Positions 52,383-61,432 are shown, counted from the stretch's first letter. The stretch is DNA of 64,000 bases from Actinomycetes bacterium (GCA_023436775.1 JAEZHW010000021.1:1-64000), one strand, 5' to 3'. The notes: generated by a model from the letters alone, not told the origin. Numbers and translations: made by a program.

Positions 52383-52871
52383 CTAGATGCTGAGGTGTGA
52401 GGACAGGAACCAGCGGTCCTTGACGAGCTGCTGTTCGACCGCGATCGCGACGTCTTGACTGGCGCCGTCGAGCTCCTCGAGGGTGTCGGCGGCATCGCGC
52501 ACCAGTTCCAGCGTCGCGTCGATCCCGGCAACCAGTTGGGTAATGATGGCGTCGGCCTGCTGGAACCCCGGCTTCAGCTTCGGCGTGGTGGTCTTCGCGC
52601 CGATGGTCTGGGCGCGAGCATCCAGCGGCAGGCCGAGCGCCACGATGCGTTCGGCGGCCAGGTCGGCACTGTCGCGGAAGCGGCTCACGACCTCGTCGAG
52701 CAGCTCGTGGATGGCTTGGAAGTTCGGTCCCCGCACGTGCCAGTGCGCCTGCTTCCCGTCGGTGGCAAGGGCTTGCAGATTCACCACGACGGGCTCCAGC
52801 ACCTGCTGGACGGCGGCGGTCGCGTCCGCGCTGAGCGTCTTTGGCTTGGCAGTGGTCGACTTCGTGGGCAT
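52383..52871 (-). CDS. dps: Dps-family ferritin-like DNA-binding protein
   Basis: Iron-oxidising, DNA-protecting dodecameric protein, 162 residues. The ferroxidase site reads DGKQAHWHVRGPNFQAIHEL plus LDEV. The N-terminus is Lys/Thr-rich (MPTKSTTAKPKTL), suited to DNA contact. AAGGAG lies 6 bp before the ATG at 52871. Convergent with the glycosylase gene, 55 bp apart. Confidence 0.95.
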   Translation of the reverse strand: MPTKSTTAKPKTLSADATAAVQQVLEPVVVNLQALATDGKQAHWHVRGPNFQAIHELLDEVVSRFRDSADLAAERIVALGLPLDARAQTIGAKTTTPKLKPGFQQADAIITQLVAGIDATLELVRDAADTLEELDGASQDVAIAVEQQLVKDRWFLSSHLSI

Positions 52872-52951
52872 GGCTGCTCCTTTGCTTCCTCGGAGTCTCG
52901 ACGCTACGCGGCGCAGGCCCAGAAAGGGTGGGCCGAGGCTACGCTTATGCT

Positions 52952-54433
52952 GTGAATTCCCGGGGGTCAACGTCGAGCCGAGCAGCGGTCCAATCCGCTG
53001 CGCCCACGTCGATCCACGATGCGGCCGCGACCGCGCCACGCCCGTTCTGGGACGACCCCTGGCTGCACGCCCTCGCCCTAGCACTGATCGGGGTGTGCTG
53101 GATCGGGGCGCTGCGGATGGGCGGCGGCCTGCAGGACTACTCGGGGCTGTACCTGCTGGTGGCGGGCCTGCCGCTGTACCTGCTCGGCCGAGGCTGGCGA
53201 CTGCCGCTGTGGCTGCATCTTGCGGTCGCTGCGCTGCCGGGCTCGGTCGCGCTCGCGGCCCTGGTGCGATTCGACGCTGCCGGGGTGGTGCGCGTGACCT
53301 GGACCGCGGCTGCGGCCCTGACCTTCCTTGGCGTCGCTGCCTGGGCCTCGTCGCTGCGCCGACGCGTCGCGCTCGTGGTGATGGTCGCGGGCGTGATGCT
53401 GGTCGACCTGGTCATTTCGTGGCTGGACTGGTTCGCGATTGGTGACCCGGGCCTGCGGATGGCGGGCGGTATGGGCTGGCACAATCAGCTCGGCATCTTC
53501 CTCGCTGTTGGGGCGGTGCTGCTGGCTGCCTGGACGGTGCTGGCAGTGGGGCTTGCGTCGCGTTTGGCTGCGCTGGGGGCTGGGATCCTGTTCGTCGGGG
53601 TGCTGCTCACCGGCTCGCGGGCGTCTCTGATTTTGCTGGTGGCGGCCTGGCTGCTGCTGGCGGTCGTGGGGTGGTGGCTGCTGCGGCGCTGGGTGCTGGT
53701 CCGGCTGCTGCGCATCGGCTTGGGTGTCGCGTTCGGCTTGCTTCTCGTGCAGTTGCCGTGGTGGTTGGCGGGGTTGCGTGCCGCGCCGACCGCGGTGTTG
53801 TCCGGGCGCTACCCGATCGAGAACAGCACCGGGACCCGTATCGAGTTCTGGTGGAACGCGATCCAGATCGGACTGCAGAACCCGCTCGCCGGCGGCGGCT
53901 GGGGCAGCTATCGCTATCTGGCGCGCTGCTTCGGGCCGAAGCTGGACACCGTGCACGCGCACAACGAGTGGCTGCAGGCCTGGGCCGAGGGCGGCGTCAT
54001 CGGCGTGCTGCCCCCGCTGGTGCTGCTGGTCGCCGCGGTCTGGGCCGGGCTACGCCGCCTGCGCGTATTCGCCGGATACCGGACCCTGCCCGCAGCAGAT
54101 CGCTTCGTCGCGATTTCGCGCGACTGGCCCGGCTGGGCCGCCCTGGTGGCGACTGGCATGCTGCTGGCCCACGCCATGATCGACTTCGACTGGCTGCACC
54201 CGATCCTGCTGTGCCTGCTCGCGCTCACGGCGGCGCTCGCCTTCCGCAGCCTCATTCCGCGGCGAGGCGATGGTCCGGTCCGCAGCGCAGCACCGGTCGC
54301 AGCCATCCTGGTCGCACTCGCGCTCACTGCTGGTGGCTATGCAGCCACCTTCCTCGACCCGCACCAGTTCGCCCTCGGCACCGACGACACCGCCCGCGCC
54401 GAGCACTTCGGCGGCTGCCCCCTCGCTCACTAG
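52952..54433 (+). CDS. O-antigen ligase / Wzy_C-like membrane protein
   Basis: Polytopic membrane protein of 493 residues with about eleven hydrophobic segments. The Wzy_C core pattern GWHNQLGIFLAVGAVL, LLTGSRASLILL, RYPIENSTGTRIEFW and the extracytoplasmic loop with VHAHNEWLQAWAEGG are typical of ligases or polymerases of undecaprenyl-linked glycans. GTG 52952 is taken as start because TACGCT (52940-52945) is spaced for a leaderless mRNA. Probably ligates or polymerises cell-surface polysaccharide; substrate unknown. Confidence 0.85.
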   Translation: MNSRGSTSSRAAVQSAAPTSIHDAAATAPRPFWDDPWLHALALALIGVCWIGALRMGGGLQDYSGLYLLVAGLPLYLLGRGWRLPLWLHLAVAALPGSVALAALVRFDAAGVVRVTWTAAAALTFLGVAAWASSLRRRVALVVMVAGVMLVDLVISWLDWFAIGDPGLRMAGGMGWHNQLGIFLAVGAVLLAAWTVLAVGLASRLAALGAGILFVGVLLTGSRASLILLVAAWLLLAVVGWWLLRRWVLVRLLRIGLGVAFGLLLVQLPWWLAGLRAAPTAVLSGRYPIENSTGTRIEFWWNAIQIGLQNPLAGGGWGSYRYLARCFGPKLDTVHAHNEWLQAWAEGGVIGVLPPLVLLVAAVWAGLRRLRVFAGYRTLPAADRFVAISRDWPGWAALVATGMLLAHAMIDFDWLHPILLCLLALTAALAFRSLIPRRGDGPVRSAAPVAAILVALALTAGGYAATFLDPHQFALGTDDTARAEHFGGCPLAH

Positions 54434-54490
54434 AGAGGGAGTGGGGGGCGCGCTGGTAGCTGACCGCGCTGGGAAGTGAGACGGTCCTCG

Positions 54491-54564
54491 TGGAGGGGCG
54501 GACGGGAATCGAACCCGCGTAATCAGTTTGGAAGACTGAGGCTCTACCATTGAGCTACCGCCCC
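54491..54564 (-). tRNA. tRNA-Gly (anticodon TCC)
   Basis: Acceptor GGGGCGG pairs with CCGCCCC, D-arm AGCTCAATGGTAGAGC, anticodon loop TTCCAAA giving TCC, T-arm GGTTCGATTCC, discriminator T at 54494 and encoded CCA (54491-54493). Confidence 0.97.
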
Positions 54565-54811
54565 GCAGGGACCCATTTCTGGGTACCAGCACCATCAAGA
54601 CTAGCGGGTCTGCATCGGGCGTGCGTGCAGCATCGCCCCGCGTCGCAATCGTGCGCTCTGCGCCTCGCCGAGGATTCATGGCGGAAATCCGCCGGTCTGT
54701 GTGCAGTCTGTGCGGTGTTGCCTCGGCGTTTGTCCGCTAGACTTGCCGGGGCCGAGCGAGCGGCCGATGGTGTCGTGTGCGTTCGGCGACTCGTTTGAGG
54801 CACATGCATAC

Positions 54812-54888
54812 CGGGGCGTAGCTCAGTTTGGTAGAGCGCCCGCTTTGGGAGCGGGAGGTCGCAGGTTCAAATCCTGTCGCCCCGACCA
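54812..54888 (+). tRNA. tRNA-Pro (anticodon TGG)
   Basis: Acceptor CGGGGCG pairs with CGCCCCG, D-arm AGCTCAGTTTGGTAGAGC, anticodon loop TTTGGGA giving TGG, T-arm AGGTTCAAATCCT, discriminator A and encoded CCA (54886-54888). TAGACT (54738-54743) is a possible -10. The gap to tRNA-Gly (54565-54811) shows no gene. Confidence 0.97.
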
Positions 54889-54951
54889 GCACCGAGACGT
54901 TCGGTGCGATCGAACCACAATCATTGAGACACCCTGCAGGAGAGCCACGTC

Positions 54952-56280
54952 ATGGTGAACACCACGGTCGACAAGATCAGCCCGACCCGCGCGAAGCTGA
55001 CCCTCGTCGTCACCCCCGAGGAACTGCGCCCCGCCATCGACGAGGCCTACAAGACCATCGCCAACCAGCTGAACATCCCCGGCTTCCGCAAGGGCAAGGT
55101 GCCGCCGGCCATCATCGACCAGCGCATCGGTCGCGAGGCTGTGCTGCAGCAGGCCGTCGGCGAGGGCCTGGACGGGTTCTACCGCGAGGCGCTGCTGGCT
55201 GAGAAGATCACCCCGATCTCGCGCCCCGAGGCTGACGTCACCGTCTGGCCGAGCGAGAAGGACTTCAGCGGCGACCTGACCGTCACCGTCGAGGTGGACA
55301 TCCGCCCCGAGGTGCAGCTGCCGGCCTACGACTCGCTCAAGGTCGAGGTTGACGCCATCGCCGTCACCCCGGACGAGGTGGAGGACGAGCTGACCCAGCT
55401 GCGTCAGCGCTTCGCCACCCTGGTGAGCGTGGACCGCCCGGCCGCGAAGGGCGACCTGACCGTGGTCAACCTCGAGGCCAGCATCAACGGTGTCGTCGTA
55501 GACACCGCCAACGAGGTCACCTACGAGCTCGGCTCGGGTGAGCTGATCGAGGGCATCGACGAGGCGCTCGAGACCCTGACCGCTGGCGAGTCGACCACCT
55601 TCGAGTCGAACCTGCTCGGTGGCGAGCACGAGGGCGAGACCGCCCAGATCGCCGTCACCCTGGTCTCGGTCAAGGAGCGCGAGCTGCCGACCGCTGACGA
55701 CGACTTCGCCCAGATCGCGAGCCCCTTCGACACCATCGGCGAACTGCGCGCCGACCTGAAGGAGCGCCTCGAGAAGCAGAAGGGCTTCAACCAGCTCGCT
55801 CAGGCCCGCCAGAAGCTGATCGACCAGCTCATCGAGACCGTCGAGATCCCGGTCCCGACCGAGCTGATCGAGGAGGGCGTCAAGGCCCACATCGAGCGCG
55901 AGGGCAAGACCATGGACGACCCGCACGCCGCCGAGGTGCGCGAGACGGACACCCGCAACTTCAAGGTGCAGGTCATCCTCGACCAGATCGCCGAAGAGCA
56001 GAACTTCCAGGTCGCCCAGCAGGAGATCTCGGACTACGTGCTGCAGTCGGCTGCCCAGTACGGCATGGACCCGAACGAGTTCGTGGCCGCGCTGCGTGAG
56101 CAGGGCCAGCTCGGCCAGCTCGTCGGCGACATCGCCCGCAGCAAGGCTGGCACCTTCCTGGTCGTCAACGCCACCGTCGTCGACTCGGACGGCAAGGCTG
56201 TGGACACCAGCGAGATCGCCGCATCGCTGCAGGCCGCCAACGCGGCCGCCGAGGCCGAGCACGCCGGTCACAACCACTAA
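54952..56280 (+). CDS. tig: Trigger factor
   Basis: Ribosome-bound chaperone and peptidyl-prolyl isomerase, 442 residues. The ribosome-docking loop GFRKGKVPPAI is near residues 44-54, an FKBP-type domain spans about 150-235, and the helical chaperone arms follow. A His-ending tail (EAEHAGHNH) is typical of actinobacterial Tig. GGAG lies about 9 bp before the ATG. It precedes clpP1-clpP2-clpX, the standard order, with one membrane protein gene inserted. Confidence 0.96.
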   Translation: MVNTTVDKISPTRAKLTLVVTPEELRPAIDEAYKTIANQLNIPGFRKGKVPPAIIDQRIGREAVLQQAVGEGLDGFYREALLAEKITPISRPEADVTVWPSEKDFSGDLTVTVEVDIRPEVQLPAYDSLKVEVDAIAVTPDEVEDELTQLRQRFATLVSVDRPAAKGDLTVVNLEASINGVVVDTANEVTYELGSGELIEGIDEALETLTAGESTTFESNLLGGEHEGETAQIAVTLVSVKERELPTADDDFAQIASPFDTIGELRADLKERLEKQKGFNQLAQARQKLIDQLIETVEIPVPTELIEEGVKAHIEREGKTMDDPHAAEVRETDTRNFKVQVILDQIAEEQNFQVAQQEISDYVLQSAAQYGMDPNEFVAALREQGQLGQLVGDIARSKAGTFLVVNATVVDSDGKAVDTSEIAASLQAANAAAEAEHAGHNH

Positions 56281-56291
56281 GCATTCTCTGC

Positions 56292-56324
56292 GTGGGCTCG
56301 GGCAGCGCTGCTGCTCGGGCCCAC
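56292..56324 (+). terminator. Terminator after tig
   Basis: GTGGGC (56292-56297) pairs with GCCCAC (56319-56324), with an inner GCAGC/GCTGC stem, starting 11 bp after the tig stop. Confidence 0.75.
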
Positions 56325-56406
56325 TTGCATGTTCGGGCAGCCTCGGGGTTGCGTGGCAGTCCGCCACGAATTGACCGGGACGCGCGGGCGGTGCCATGCT
56401 CGGGAC

Positions 56407-56913
56407 ATGAGCGACGAGGCGATGGACGCGGCAGCGGAGCATGCGGCGGCAGCGTCCGGGGCTGGGCTGCCATCGCGGCCGCAGCCTCGCGGCTGGCAAT
56501 TCGTGCTGGCGGGGGTTATCGCGGCCGTGCTGATGTGGGCGACGCAGGGCCTGCCGGCCCTGCTGCTGTTTCGGCAGGTCCCCGAGATCGCGAATATTGC
56601 CTGGACCGCGCCGGTCTGGGTCGCGGCTGCCGTGGTGTTTGGTATCGCGGTCGGGGTGATCCTGTGGTGGGGGAGCCGCACCGAGCGCGGCTGGGCGGGC
56701 TACGGCCTGACTGCCCTCGGGTCACTGCTGGCGTACTTGGCGGCGCTCTTCGTCGGCTTGCTGCTGGCCGGCCTGGATGCTGGGGAGGCCTTCCGTATTG
56801 TTTTCGTCTTCGGCGGACTGGTCGGCGGCGCCTGGGGCGGCATCATGATCGTGCTCGCGCTGGCGCGGTGGGTCCGCCCGGCCGGGTATGGCGCGCCCCG
56901 CGACTGGGCGTGA
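56407..56913 (+). CDS. Hypothetical four-helix membrane protein
   Basis: Protein of 168 residues, no family recognised. An Ala/Glu-rich N-terminus of about 30 residues precedes four hydrophobic segments (FVLAGVIAAVLMWA, VWVAAAVVFGIAVGVILWW, LLAYLAALFVGLLLAG, GGIMIVLALARW). TTGACC (56371-56376) and CATGCT (56395-56400) with 18-bp spacing end 6 nt before ATG 56407, fitting a leaderless transcript. It lies between tig and clpP1. Confidence 0.7.
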   Translation: MSDEAMDAAAEHAAAASGAGLPSRPQPRGWQFVLAGVIAAVLMWATQGLPALLLFRQVPEIANIAWTAPVWVAAAVVFGIAVGVILWWGSRTERGWAGYGLTALGSLLAYLAALFVGLLLAGLDAGEAFRIVFVFGGLVGGAWGGIMIVLALARWVRPAGYGAPRDWA

Positions 56914-56994
56914 CTCTGCCGAATTCGTGATGCCTGTCGGCGCCGAGTTGGAGGGCGTCGCGCAGTACCTGCCTGCCAATCGTGCGCGCCACGG

Positions 56995-57012
56995 TTCACG
57001 CCCAGGGCGAAC
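56995..57012 (+). promoter_or_regulatory. ClgR operator upstream of clpP1P2
   Basis: TTCACGCCCAGGGCGAAC fits every fixed position of the corynebacterial ClgR consensus WNNWCGCYNANRGCGWWS. The -10 candidate TAGATT (57040-57045) puts the site centre near -48, right for activation, and no good -35 is present. ClgR is the known activator of clpP1P2 in actinobacteria. Confidence 0.75.
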
Positions 57013-57076
57013 AGGGCCACGAGCGGCGTTGTGCTCCGATAGATTCGATGCAGGAAGCAGAACGGAGTCCACCACC

Positions 57077-57673
57077 ATGGCTGACACGCCATTTACGCCG
57101 AGCGTCTTTGACCGGCTGCTGAAGGACCGCATCATCTGGCTCGGGTCAGAGGTTCGGGACGAGAACGCGAACGAGATCGCCGCCAAGCTGCTGTTGCTGG
57201 CCGCCGAAGACTCGGAACGGGACATCTACCTGTACATCAACTCGCCCGGTGGCTCGATCACCGCGGGTATGGCGATCTACGACACGATGCAGTTCGTACC
57301 GAACGACATCGTCACCGTCGGTATCGGTATGGCCGCCTCGATGGGGCAGCTGCTGCTGACCGCCGGCACCAAGGGGAAGCGGTACATCACCCCGAACGCA
57401 CGCGTGCTGCTGCACCAGCCGCACGGTGGGTTCGGTGGTACCGCGAGCGACATTCAGACCCAGGCGCAGTTGATCAACGACATGAAGCGTCGCCTCGCCG
57501 AAATCACGGCCGCCCAGACCGGCAAGACCGTCGAGCAGATCCTTGCTGACGGTGACCGCGACCGCTGGTTCAACGCTGAGGAAGCGCTCGAGTACGGCTT
57601 CGTCGACCACATCCGCGCCTCGGCGACGGACGTGTCCGGCGGTGGCGGCACCGACGACAAGAGCGGCAAGTAG
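57077..57673 (+). CDS. clpP1: ATP-dependent Clp protease proteolytic subunit 1
   Basis: Serine peptidase subunit of 198 residues that forms a mixed complex with ClpP2. Catalytic Ser is in GIGMAASMGQ, His in LLHQPHGG, and Asp in the DRDRWFNAEEA region. The YLYINSPGGSI strand is typical. The C-terminal Gly/Asp/Ser tail is short. GGAG lies about 9 bp before ATG 57077. Expression is likely under ClgR. clpP2 follows after 9 bp. Confidence 0.96.
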   Translation: MADTPFTPSVFDRLLKDRIIWLGSEVRDENANEIAAKLLLLAAEDSERDIYLYINSPGGSITAGMAIYDTMQFVPNDIVTVGIGMAASMGQLLLTAGTKGKRYITPNARVLLHQPHGGFGGTASDIQTQAQLINDMKRRLAEITAAQTGKTVEQILADGDRDRWFNAEEALEYGFVDHIRASATDVSGGGGTDDKSGK

Positions 57674-57682
57674 GAGACGCTG

Positions 57683-58345
57683 ATGAGTGAGTTCGAAACG
57701 TTCCGTGCGGCCGCGAACCGCACGATGATGCCGCAGTCGCGCTACATCCTGCCCTCCTTCGAGGAGCGCACCGCCTACGGCTTCAAGCGTCAGGACCCCT
57801 ACGCCAAGCTGTTCGAGGACCGGATTGTGTTCCTCGGTGTGCAGGTGGACGATGCCTCGGCCGATGATGTGATGGCCCAGCTGCTCGTGCTCGAGAGCCA
57901 GGACCCGGACCGCGACATCACGCTGTACATCAACTCGCCCGGTGGCTCGTTCACCGCGATGACCGCGATCTACGACACCATGCAGTACATCCGCTCCGAG
58001 ATCCAGACCGTGGTCCTCGGGCAGGCGGCCTCGGCTGCCGCGGTGCTGCTGGCCGCGGGCTCGCCCGGGAAGCGTCTGGCGCTGCCGAACGCGCGCGTGT
58101 TGATTCACCAGCCGGCCACCGGTGACTCCGGTCACGGCCAGGCCTCGGACATTGAGCTGCAGGCCAAGGAAATCGCCCGCCTGCGACTCTGGCTCGAGGA
58201 GACCCTCGCCGAGCACTCGAACAAGGACATCGAGCAGGTGCGCCGCGACATCGACCGCGACAAGATCCTCACCGCTCCCGAAGCGCTCGAGTACGGTCTG
58301 ATCGATCAGGTGCTCACCAGCCGCAAGGCATCGGCGAAGCGCTAA
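57683..58345 (+). CDS. clpP2: ATP-dependent Clp protease proteolytic subunit 2
   Basis: Second peptidase subunit, 220 residues. Catalytic Ser is in LGQAASAAAVLL, His in VLIHQPATG and Asp in DIDRDKILTAPEAL; the strand YINSPGGSFTA is conserved. The N-terminal segment of about 25 residues (including RYILPSFEERT) is longer than in ClpP1, as in other actinobacterial ClpP2 proteins. It closes the clpP operon before a long terminator. Confidence 0.96.
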   Translation: MSEFETFRAAANRTMMPQSRYILPSFEERTAYGFKRQDPYAKLFEDRIVFLGVQVDDASADDVMAQLLVLESQDPDRDITLYINSPGGSFTAMTAIYDTMQYIRSEIQTVVLGQAASAAAVLLAAGSPGKRLALPNARVLIHQPATGDSGHGQASDIELQAKEIARLRLWLEETLAEHSNKDIEQVRRDIDRDKILTAPEALEYGLIDQVLTSRKASAKR

Positions 58346-58354
58346 CCACTCGCA

Positions 58355-58392
58355 CGCAGGGCCGGGTACCAGTAACGGTGCCCGGCCCTGCG
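58355..58392 (+). terminator. Terminator of clpP1P2
   Basis: A 16-bp stem with one wobble pair, CGCAGGGCCGGGTACC (58355-58370) with GGTGCCCGGCCCTGCG (58377-58392), around a 6-nt loop. Confidence 0.9.
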
Positions 58393-58511
58393 GCATGCTG
58401 GCGGCGAAACCGGGTACATCACGGGCTCGGCCACGTGGTTGCGACTCGCTGCCACGGTGCTTGGATGGGTCGCTGCGACGTGGAACAGTGGACGGCATGG
58501 AGGCGATGATG

Positions 58512-59063
58512 ATGCAGTCCGTAGTGACCCATACCGGCCGGATCGGCCTCGCCGCGCTGGCGGTCATGACGCTGGCCACGGGCTGCTCCGGCGCTCAGGC
58601 AGGAGCCGGCTGCACCACACACTTGACCTTTACGGACGTGGCGTCGAACGAGCAGGTGGTGCTCACGCACGCTGCGGCCGTGAGTTTCGTTGACGGCGCC
58701 GCCTACACGGCCTTTGCGTCCGATCAGCCGGTGGATGCGAGCGAAATCATGCTGTCCACCGCGCCGACGCCCGGGGAGGGCGCAACGCTCGCCTCGCTGT
58801 TCGTGACGCGGTTCAATGCCACCGCGGAGCAGGTGGCGCCGATTCCGGTCGGCACGGTGGTCTCGCCGAACGGCGGCGACGGGGATCTGGTGTTTGGCGT
58901 GGTCGTGCAGCGCAACAACGTGAACCTGGGTAACTCCATGGACTCCAGTGGCACGCTGACGGTGCATCAGGTCGGGGAAACCCTGTGCTTCGACATTGAC
59001 TACAAGGACACCGAGAAGCAGATGGTCGGCACCCTCCAATCGCCATCGGTAGCATTGCTCTAG
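58512..59063 (+). CDS. Hypothetical lipoprotein
   Basis: Secreted lipoprotein of 183 residues, no family recognised. The signal ends in lipobox LATGC (Cys25 from this start). Four in-frame ATGs lie between 58497 and 58512; GGAGG at 58499-58503 best serves 58512 or 58509. The mature region is beta-rich (CTTHLTFTDVASNEQVVL, GTLTVHQVGETLCFDIDY) with two cysteines apart from the lipidated one. It sits between clpP2 and clpX but behind a terminator, so it has its own transcript. Confidence 0.75.
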   Translation: MQSVVTHTGRIGLAALAVMTLATGCSGAQAGAGCTTHLTFTDVASNEQVVLTHAAAVSFVDGAAYTAFASDQPVDASEIMLSTAPTPGEGATLASLFVTRFNATAEQVAPIPVGTVVSPNGGDGDLVFGVVVQRNNVNLGNSMDSSGTLTVHQVGETLCFDIDYKDTEKQMVGTLQSPSVALL

Positions 59064-59207
59064 GCCGGGCGTGGCACGAATTGGGGTGTGCCGGCGCGGA
59101 TTCGGCGCGCGGGGGAGGATATCGCGGCCGCTGTCAGTGTGAGGGGTTAGGCTCTCATGCAAGTGGTATTGCCATGGTGGCTCTGAAATGTGCGGGAGGA
59201 GGCTGAG

Positions 59208-60488
59208 ATGGCAAGGATTGGGGAATCCTCGGAACTGCTCAAGTGCTCCTTCTGCGGAAAGAGCCAGAAGCAGGTGGTCCAGCTCATCGCCGGGCCGGGG
59301 GTCTACATTTGCGACGAATGCGTCGAACTGTGCAACGAACTCATTGAGGAACGCCAGGCCGAGGCGAAGGCGGCTGGCGTGGTGGACTTTGACCTGCCCA
59401 AGCCGAAGGAAATCTTCGACTTCCTGGAGGAATACGTCATCGGTCAGGAAGACGCCAAGCGCGCCCTGTCCGTCGCGGTCTACAACCACTACAAGCGTAT
59501 CCGTGCCGCCGCTGCCGTCACCGAATCGGACAAGCGCAAGGGCGAGGACGTGGAGATCGCCAAGAGCAACATCCTGCTCATCGGGCCCACTGGCTGTGGC
59601 AAGACCTACCTTGCGCAGACCCTCGCCAAGCGTCTGAACGTCCCGTTTGCCGTCGCAGACGCCACGGCACTGACCGAGGCTGGCTATGTCGGCGAGGATG
59701 TCGAGAACATTCTGCTGAAGCTGATTCAGGCCGCGGACTACGACGTCGCCCGCGCGGAAACCGGCATCATCTACATCGACGAGATCGACAAGATCGCCCG
59801 CAAGGCCGAGAACCCCTCCATCACCCGCGACGTGTCGGGTGAGGGCGTGCAGCAGGCCCTGCTAAAGATCCTGGAAGGCACCACCGCCAGCGTGCCGCCA
59901 CAGGGCGGCCGCAAGCACCCGCATCAGGAGTTCATCCAGATCGACACCACGAATGTGCTGTTCATTGTGGCGGGTGCCTTCGCTGGTCTCGAGGACATCA
60001 TCTCGAGCCGCGCTGGCAAGCGTGGCATCGGCTTCGGCGCCCCGGTGCACTCGAAGCAGGACGACGCGGAACTGTTCAATGAGGTGCTGCCGGAAGACCT
60101 GTACAAGTTCGGTCTGATCCCCGAATTTATTGGCCGCCTGCCGGTGATCGCCTCGGTGACCCCGCTGGACCGCGAGGCCCTGATCGAGATCCTCACCGAG
60201 CCGAAGAACGCCCTGGTCAAGCAGTACCAGCGCATGTTTGAGCTCGACGGCGTGCACCTCGAATTCGACCGCGAGGCGCTGGAAGCGATCGCCGACCTGG
60301 CCGTGCTGCGCCAGACCGGTGCCCGCGGCCTGCGCGCGATCCTCGAAGAAGTCCTGGGGCCGATCATGTTCGAGGTGCCGTCCACCGACGGCATCGAGCG
60401 CGTGGTCATCACCAAGGACACTGTCGCTGGCAACGCGGCACCGACGATCGTGCCGCGCACCGAGATTCGCCGCGAGAAGTCGGCCTAG
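59208..60488 (+). CDS. clpX: ATP-dependent Clp protease ATP-binding subunit ClpX
   Basis: AAA+ unfoldase of 426 residues. The N-terminal zinc domain has CSFC and CDEC pairs (residues about 13-38). Walker A is GPTGCGKT near 129, Walker B IIYIDEID, pore loop GYVGED, sensor 2 in TGARGLRAI and the ClpP-binding IGF loop as RGIGFGAP. GGGAGGAGG lies about 6 bp before ATG 59208. It partners with ClpP1P2 encoded just upstream. Confidence 0.97.
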   Translation: MARIGESSELLKCSFCGKSQKQVVQLIAGPGVYICDECVELCNELIEERQAEAKAAGVVDFDLPKPKEIFDFLEEYVIGQEDAKRALSVAVYNHYKRIRAAAAVTESDKRKGEDVEIAKSNILLIGPTGCGKTYLAQTLAKRLNVPFAVADATALTEAGYVGEDVENILLKLIQAADYDVARAETGIIYIDEIDKIARKAENPSITRDVSGEGVQQALLKILEGTTASVPPQGGRKHPHQEFIQIDTTNVLFIVAGAFAGLEDIISSRAGKRGIGFGAPVHSKQDDAELFNEVLPEDLYKFGLIPEFIGRLPVIASVTPLDREALIEILTEPKNALVKQYQRMFELDGVHLEFDREALEAIADLAVLRQTGARGLRAILEEVLGPIMFEVPSTDGIERVVITKDTVAGNAAPTIVPRTEIRREKSA

Positions 60489-60546
60489 TCTAGGCTGCTG
60501 AGCTTGCTCGAATCCTTGCCGCGATGACGCGGAGAACGGGGACATC

Positions 60547-61314
60547 ATGACGGTTCGTACGCCAGTGCAGCAGGCACGCCGCACGCTGCTGTATGCCACC
60601 TTGGCGGCGTTCGGGGTGGCTGCGCTGCTCGGCCTCTATCGGCTGATCACCGATTCCTGGAATGACACCCTCGGCAAGATCACGGTGACCTTGATCGTGG
60701 TCGGGATCGCCAGCCTCGCCGCAGTCCTGGTGCTGGGGGAGCGCCGCCTCGCCCCACGCTGGCTGGTGGTCCTGTCGATCGTGGCGATTCTGATCGCGAC
60801 CGTAGTGTGGCTGCTGCAGACCTGGATCGACTTCGAATGGTCGGAGTCTCCGTGGTCGGCCTGGCGGATCATGAACAAGATCCAAGTCGTGTCCACGATC
60901 GTGGTGGCGTGGAGCGTGCACGCGATCATCATGCTGCGGGACGTGCGCTTCGTGCGGCCCTGGATCCGCGTCGTGCTATGGATCGTGTTGGCGGGTGCGG
61001 CGGTCTTGGCCGGGTATCTGCTGTGGATGGAACTGACGGAGTATTACTCCACGCCGGATGTGCTGGATCGATTCATGGCGGGTGCCGGCATTATCACCGG
61101 CCTTGGCACCGTGACGCTTCCGATTGCCCGCCGCCTGATTGCAGGTCGAGATGGCGAGGCTGGGGCCGCGTCTGCAGCGCAGGGAACCACTCCGGCTGCC
61201 GTCGACCCGATCGCGGCGTCCCTGGATCCGCAACTGCTGGCGGACCTCGACGCCCGCGCTCGAGCCGAGGGCATCTCGCCCTCCGAACTCTTGGCGCGCT
61301 TACTTTCGCAGTAG
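60547..61314 (+). CDS. Membrane protein with ribbon-helix-helix-like C-terminal tail
   Basis: Protein of 255 residues with about six hydrophobic segments (residues 12-190, for example ITVTLIVVGIASLAAVLVL and VVLSIVAILIATVVWLL). A cytosolic linker rich in Ala/Gly follows and the last 25 residues, LDPQLLADLDARARAEGISP then SELLARLLSQ, resemble a ribbon-helix-helix domain of the Arc/MetJ type. No family name recognised. Situated after clpX and before a strong terminator. Confidence 0.7.
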   Translation: MTVRTPVQQARRTLLYATLAAFGVAALLGLYRLITDSWNDTLGKITVTLIVVGIASLAAVLVLGERRLAPRWLVVLSIVAILIATVVWLLQTWIDFEWSESPWSAWRIMNKIQVVSTIVVAWSVHAIIMLRDVRFVRPWIRVVLWIVLAGAAVLAGYLLWMELTEYYSTPDVLDRFMAGAGIITGLGTVTLPIARRLIAGRDGEAGAASAAQGTTPAAVDPIAASLDPQLLADLDARARAEGISPSELLARLLSQ

Positions 61315-61327
61315 CGCTGATCTTCGT

Positions 61328-61361
61328 CAATGAGGCCGTCCCAGGTGGGGCGGCCTCATTG
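61328..61361 (+). terminator. Terminator after the membrane protein
   Basis: CAATGAGGCCG (61328-61338) pairs perfectly with CGGCCTCATTG (61351-61361), with an additional inner CCC/GGG pairing. Confidence 0.9.
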
Positions 61362-61386
61362 CGCTGCGGCCCTGTCCGATCTGGGC

Positions 61387-61432
61387 TTGCGCCCCGGGGG
61401 TTAGTTATGTACTTTATTTACTACTGAAATAA
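61387..61432 (+). promoter_or_regulatory. Promoter and candidate ROK operator
   Basis: TTGCGC (61387-61392) and TACTTT (61410-61415) with 17-bp spacing form a plausible promoter. TTATTT (61414-61419) and AAATAA (61427-61432) form an inverted repeat overlapping the -10 and start point, in an AT-rich patch unlike the surrounding DNA. This fits autoregulation by the ROK protein just downstream. Confidence 0.5.
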
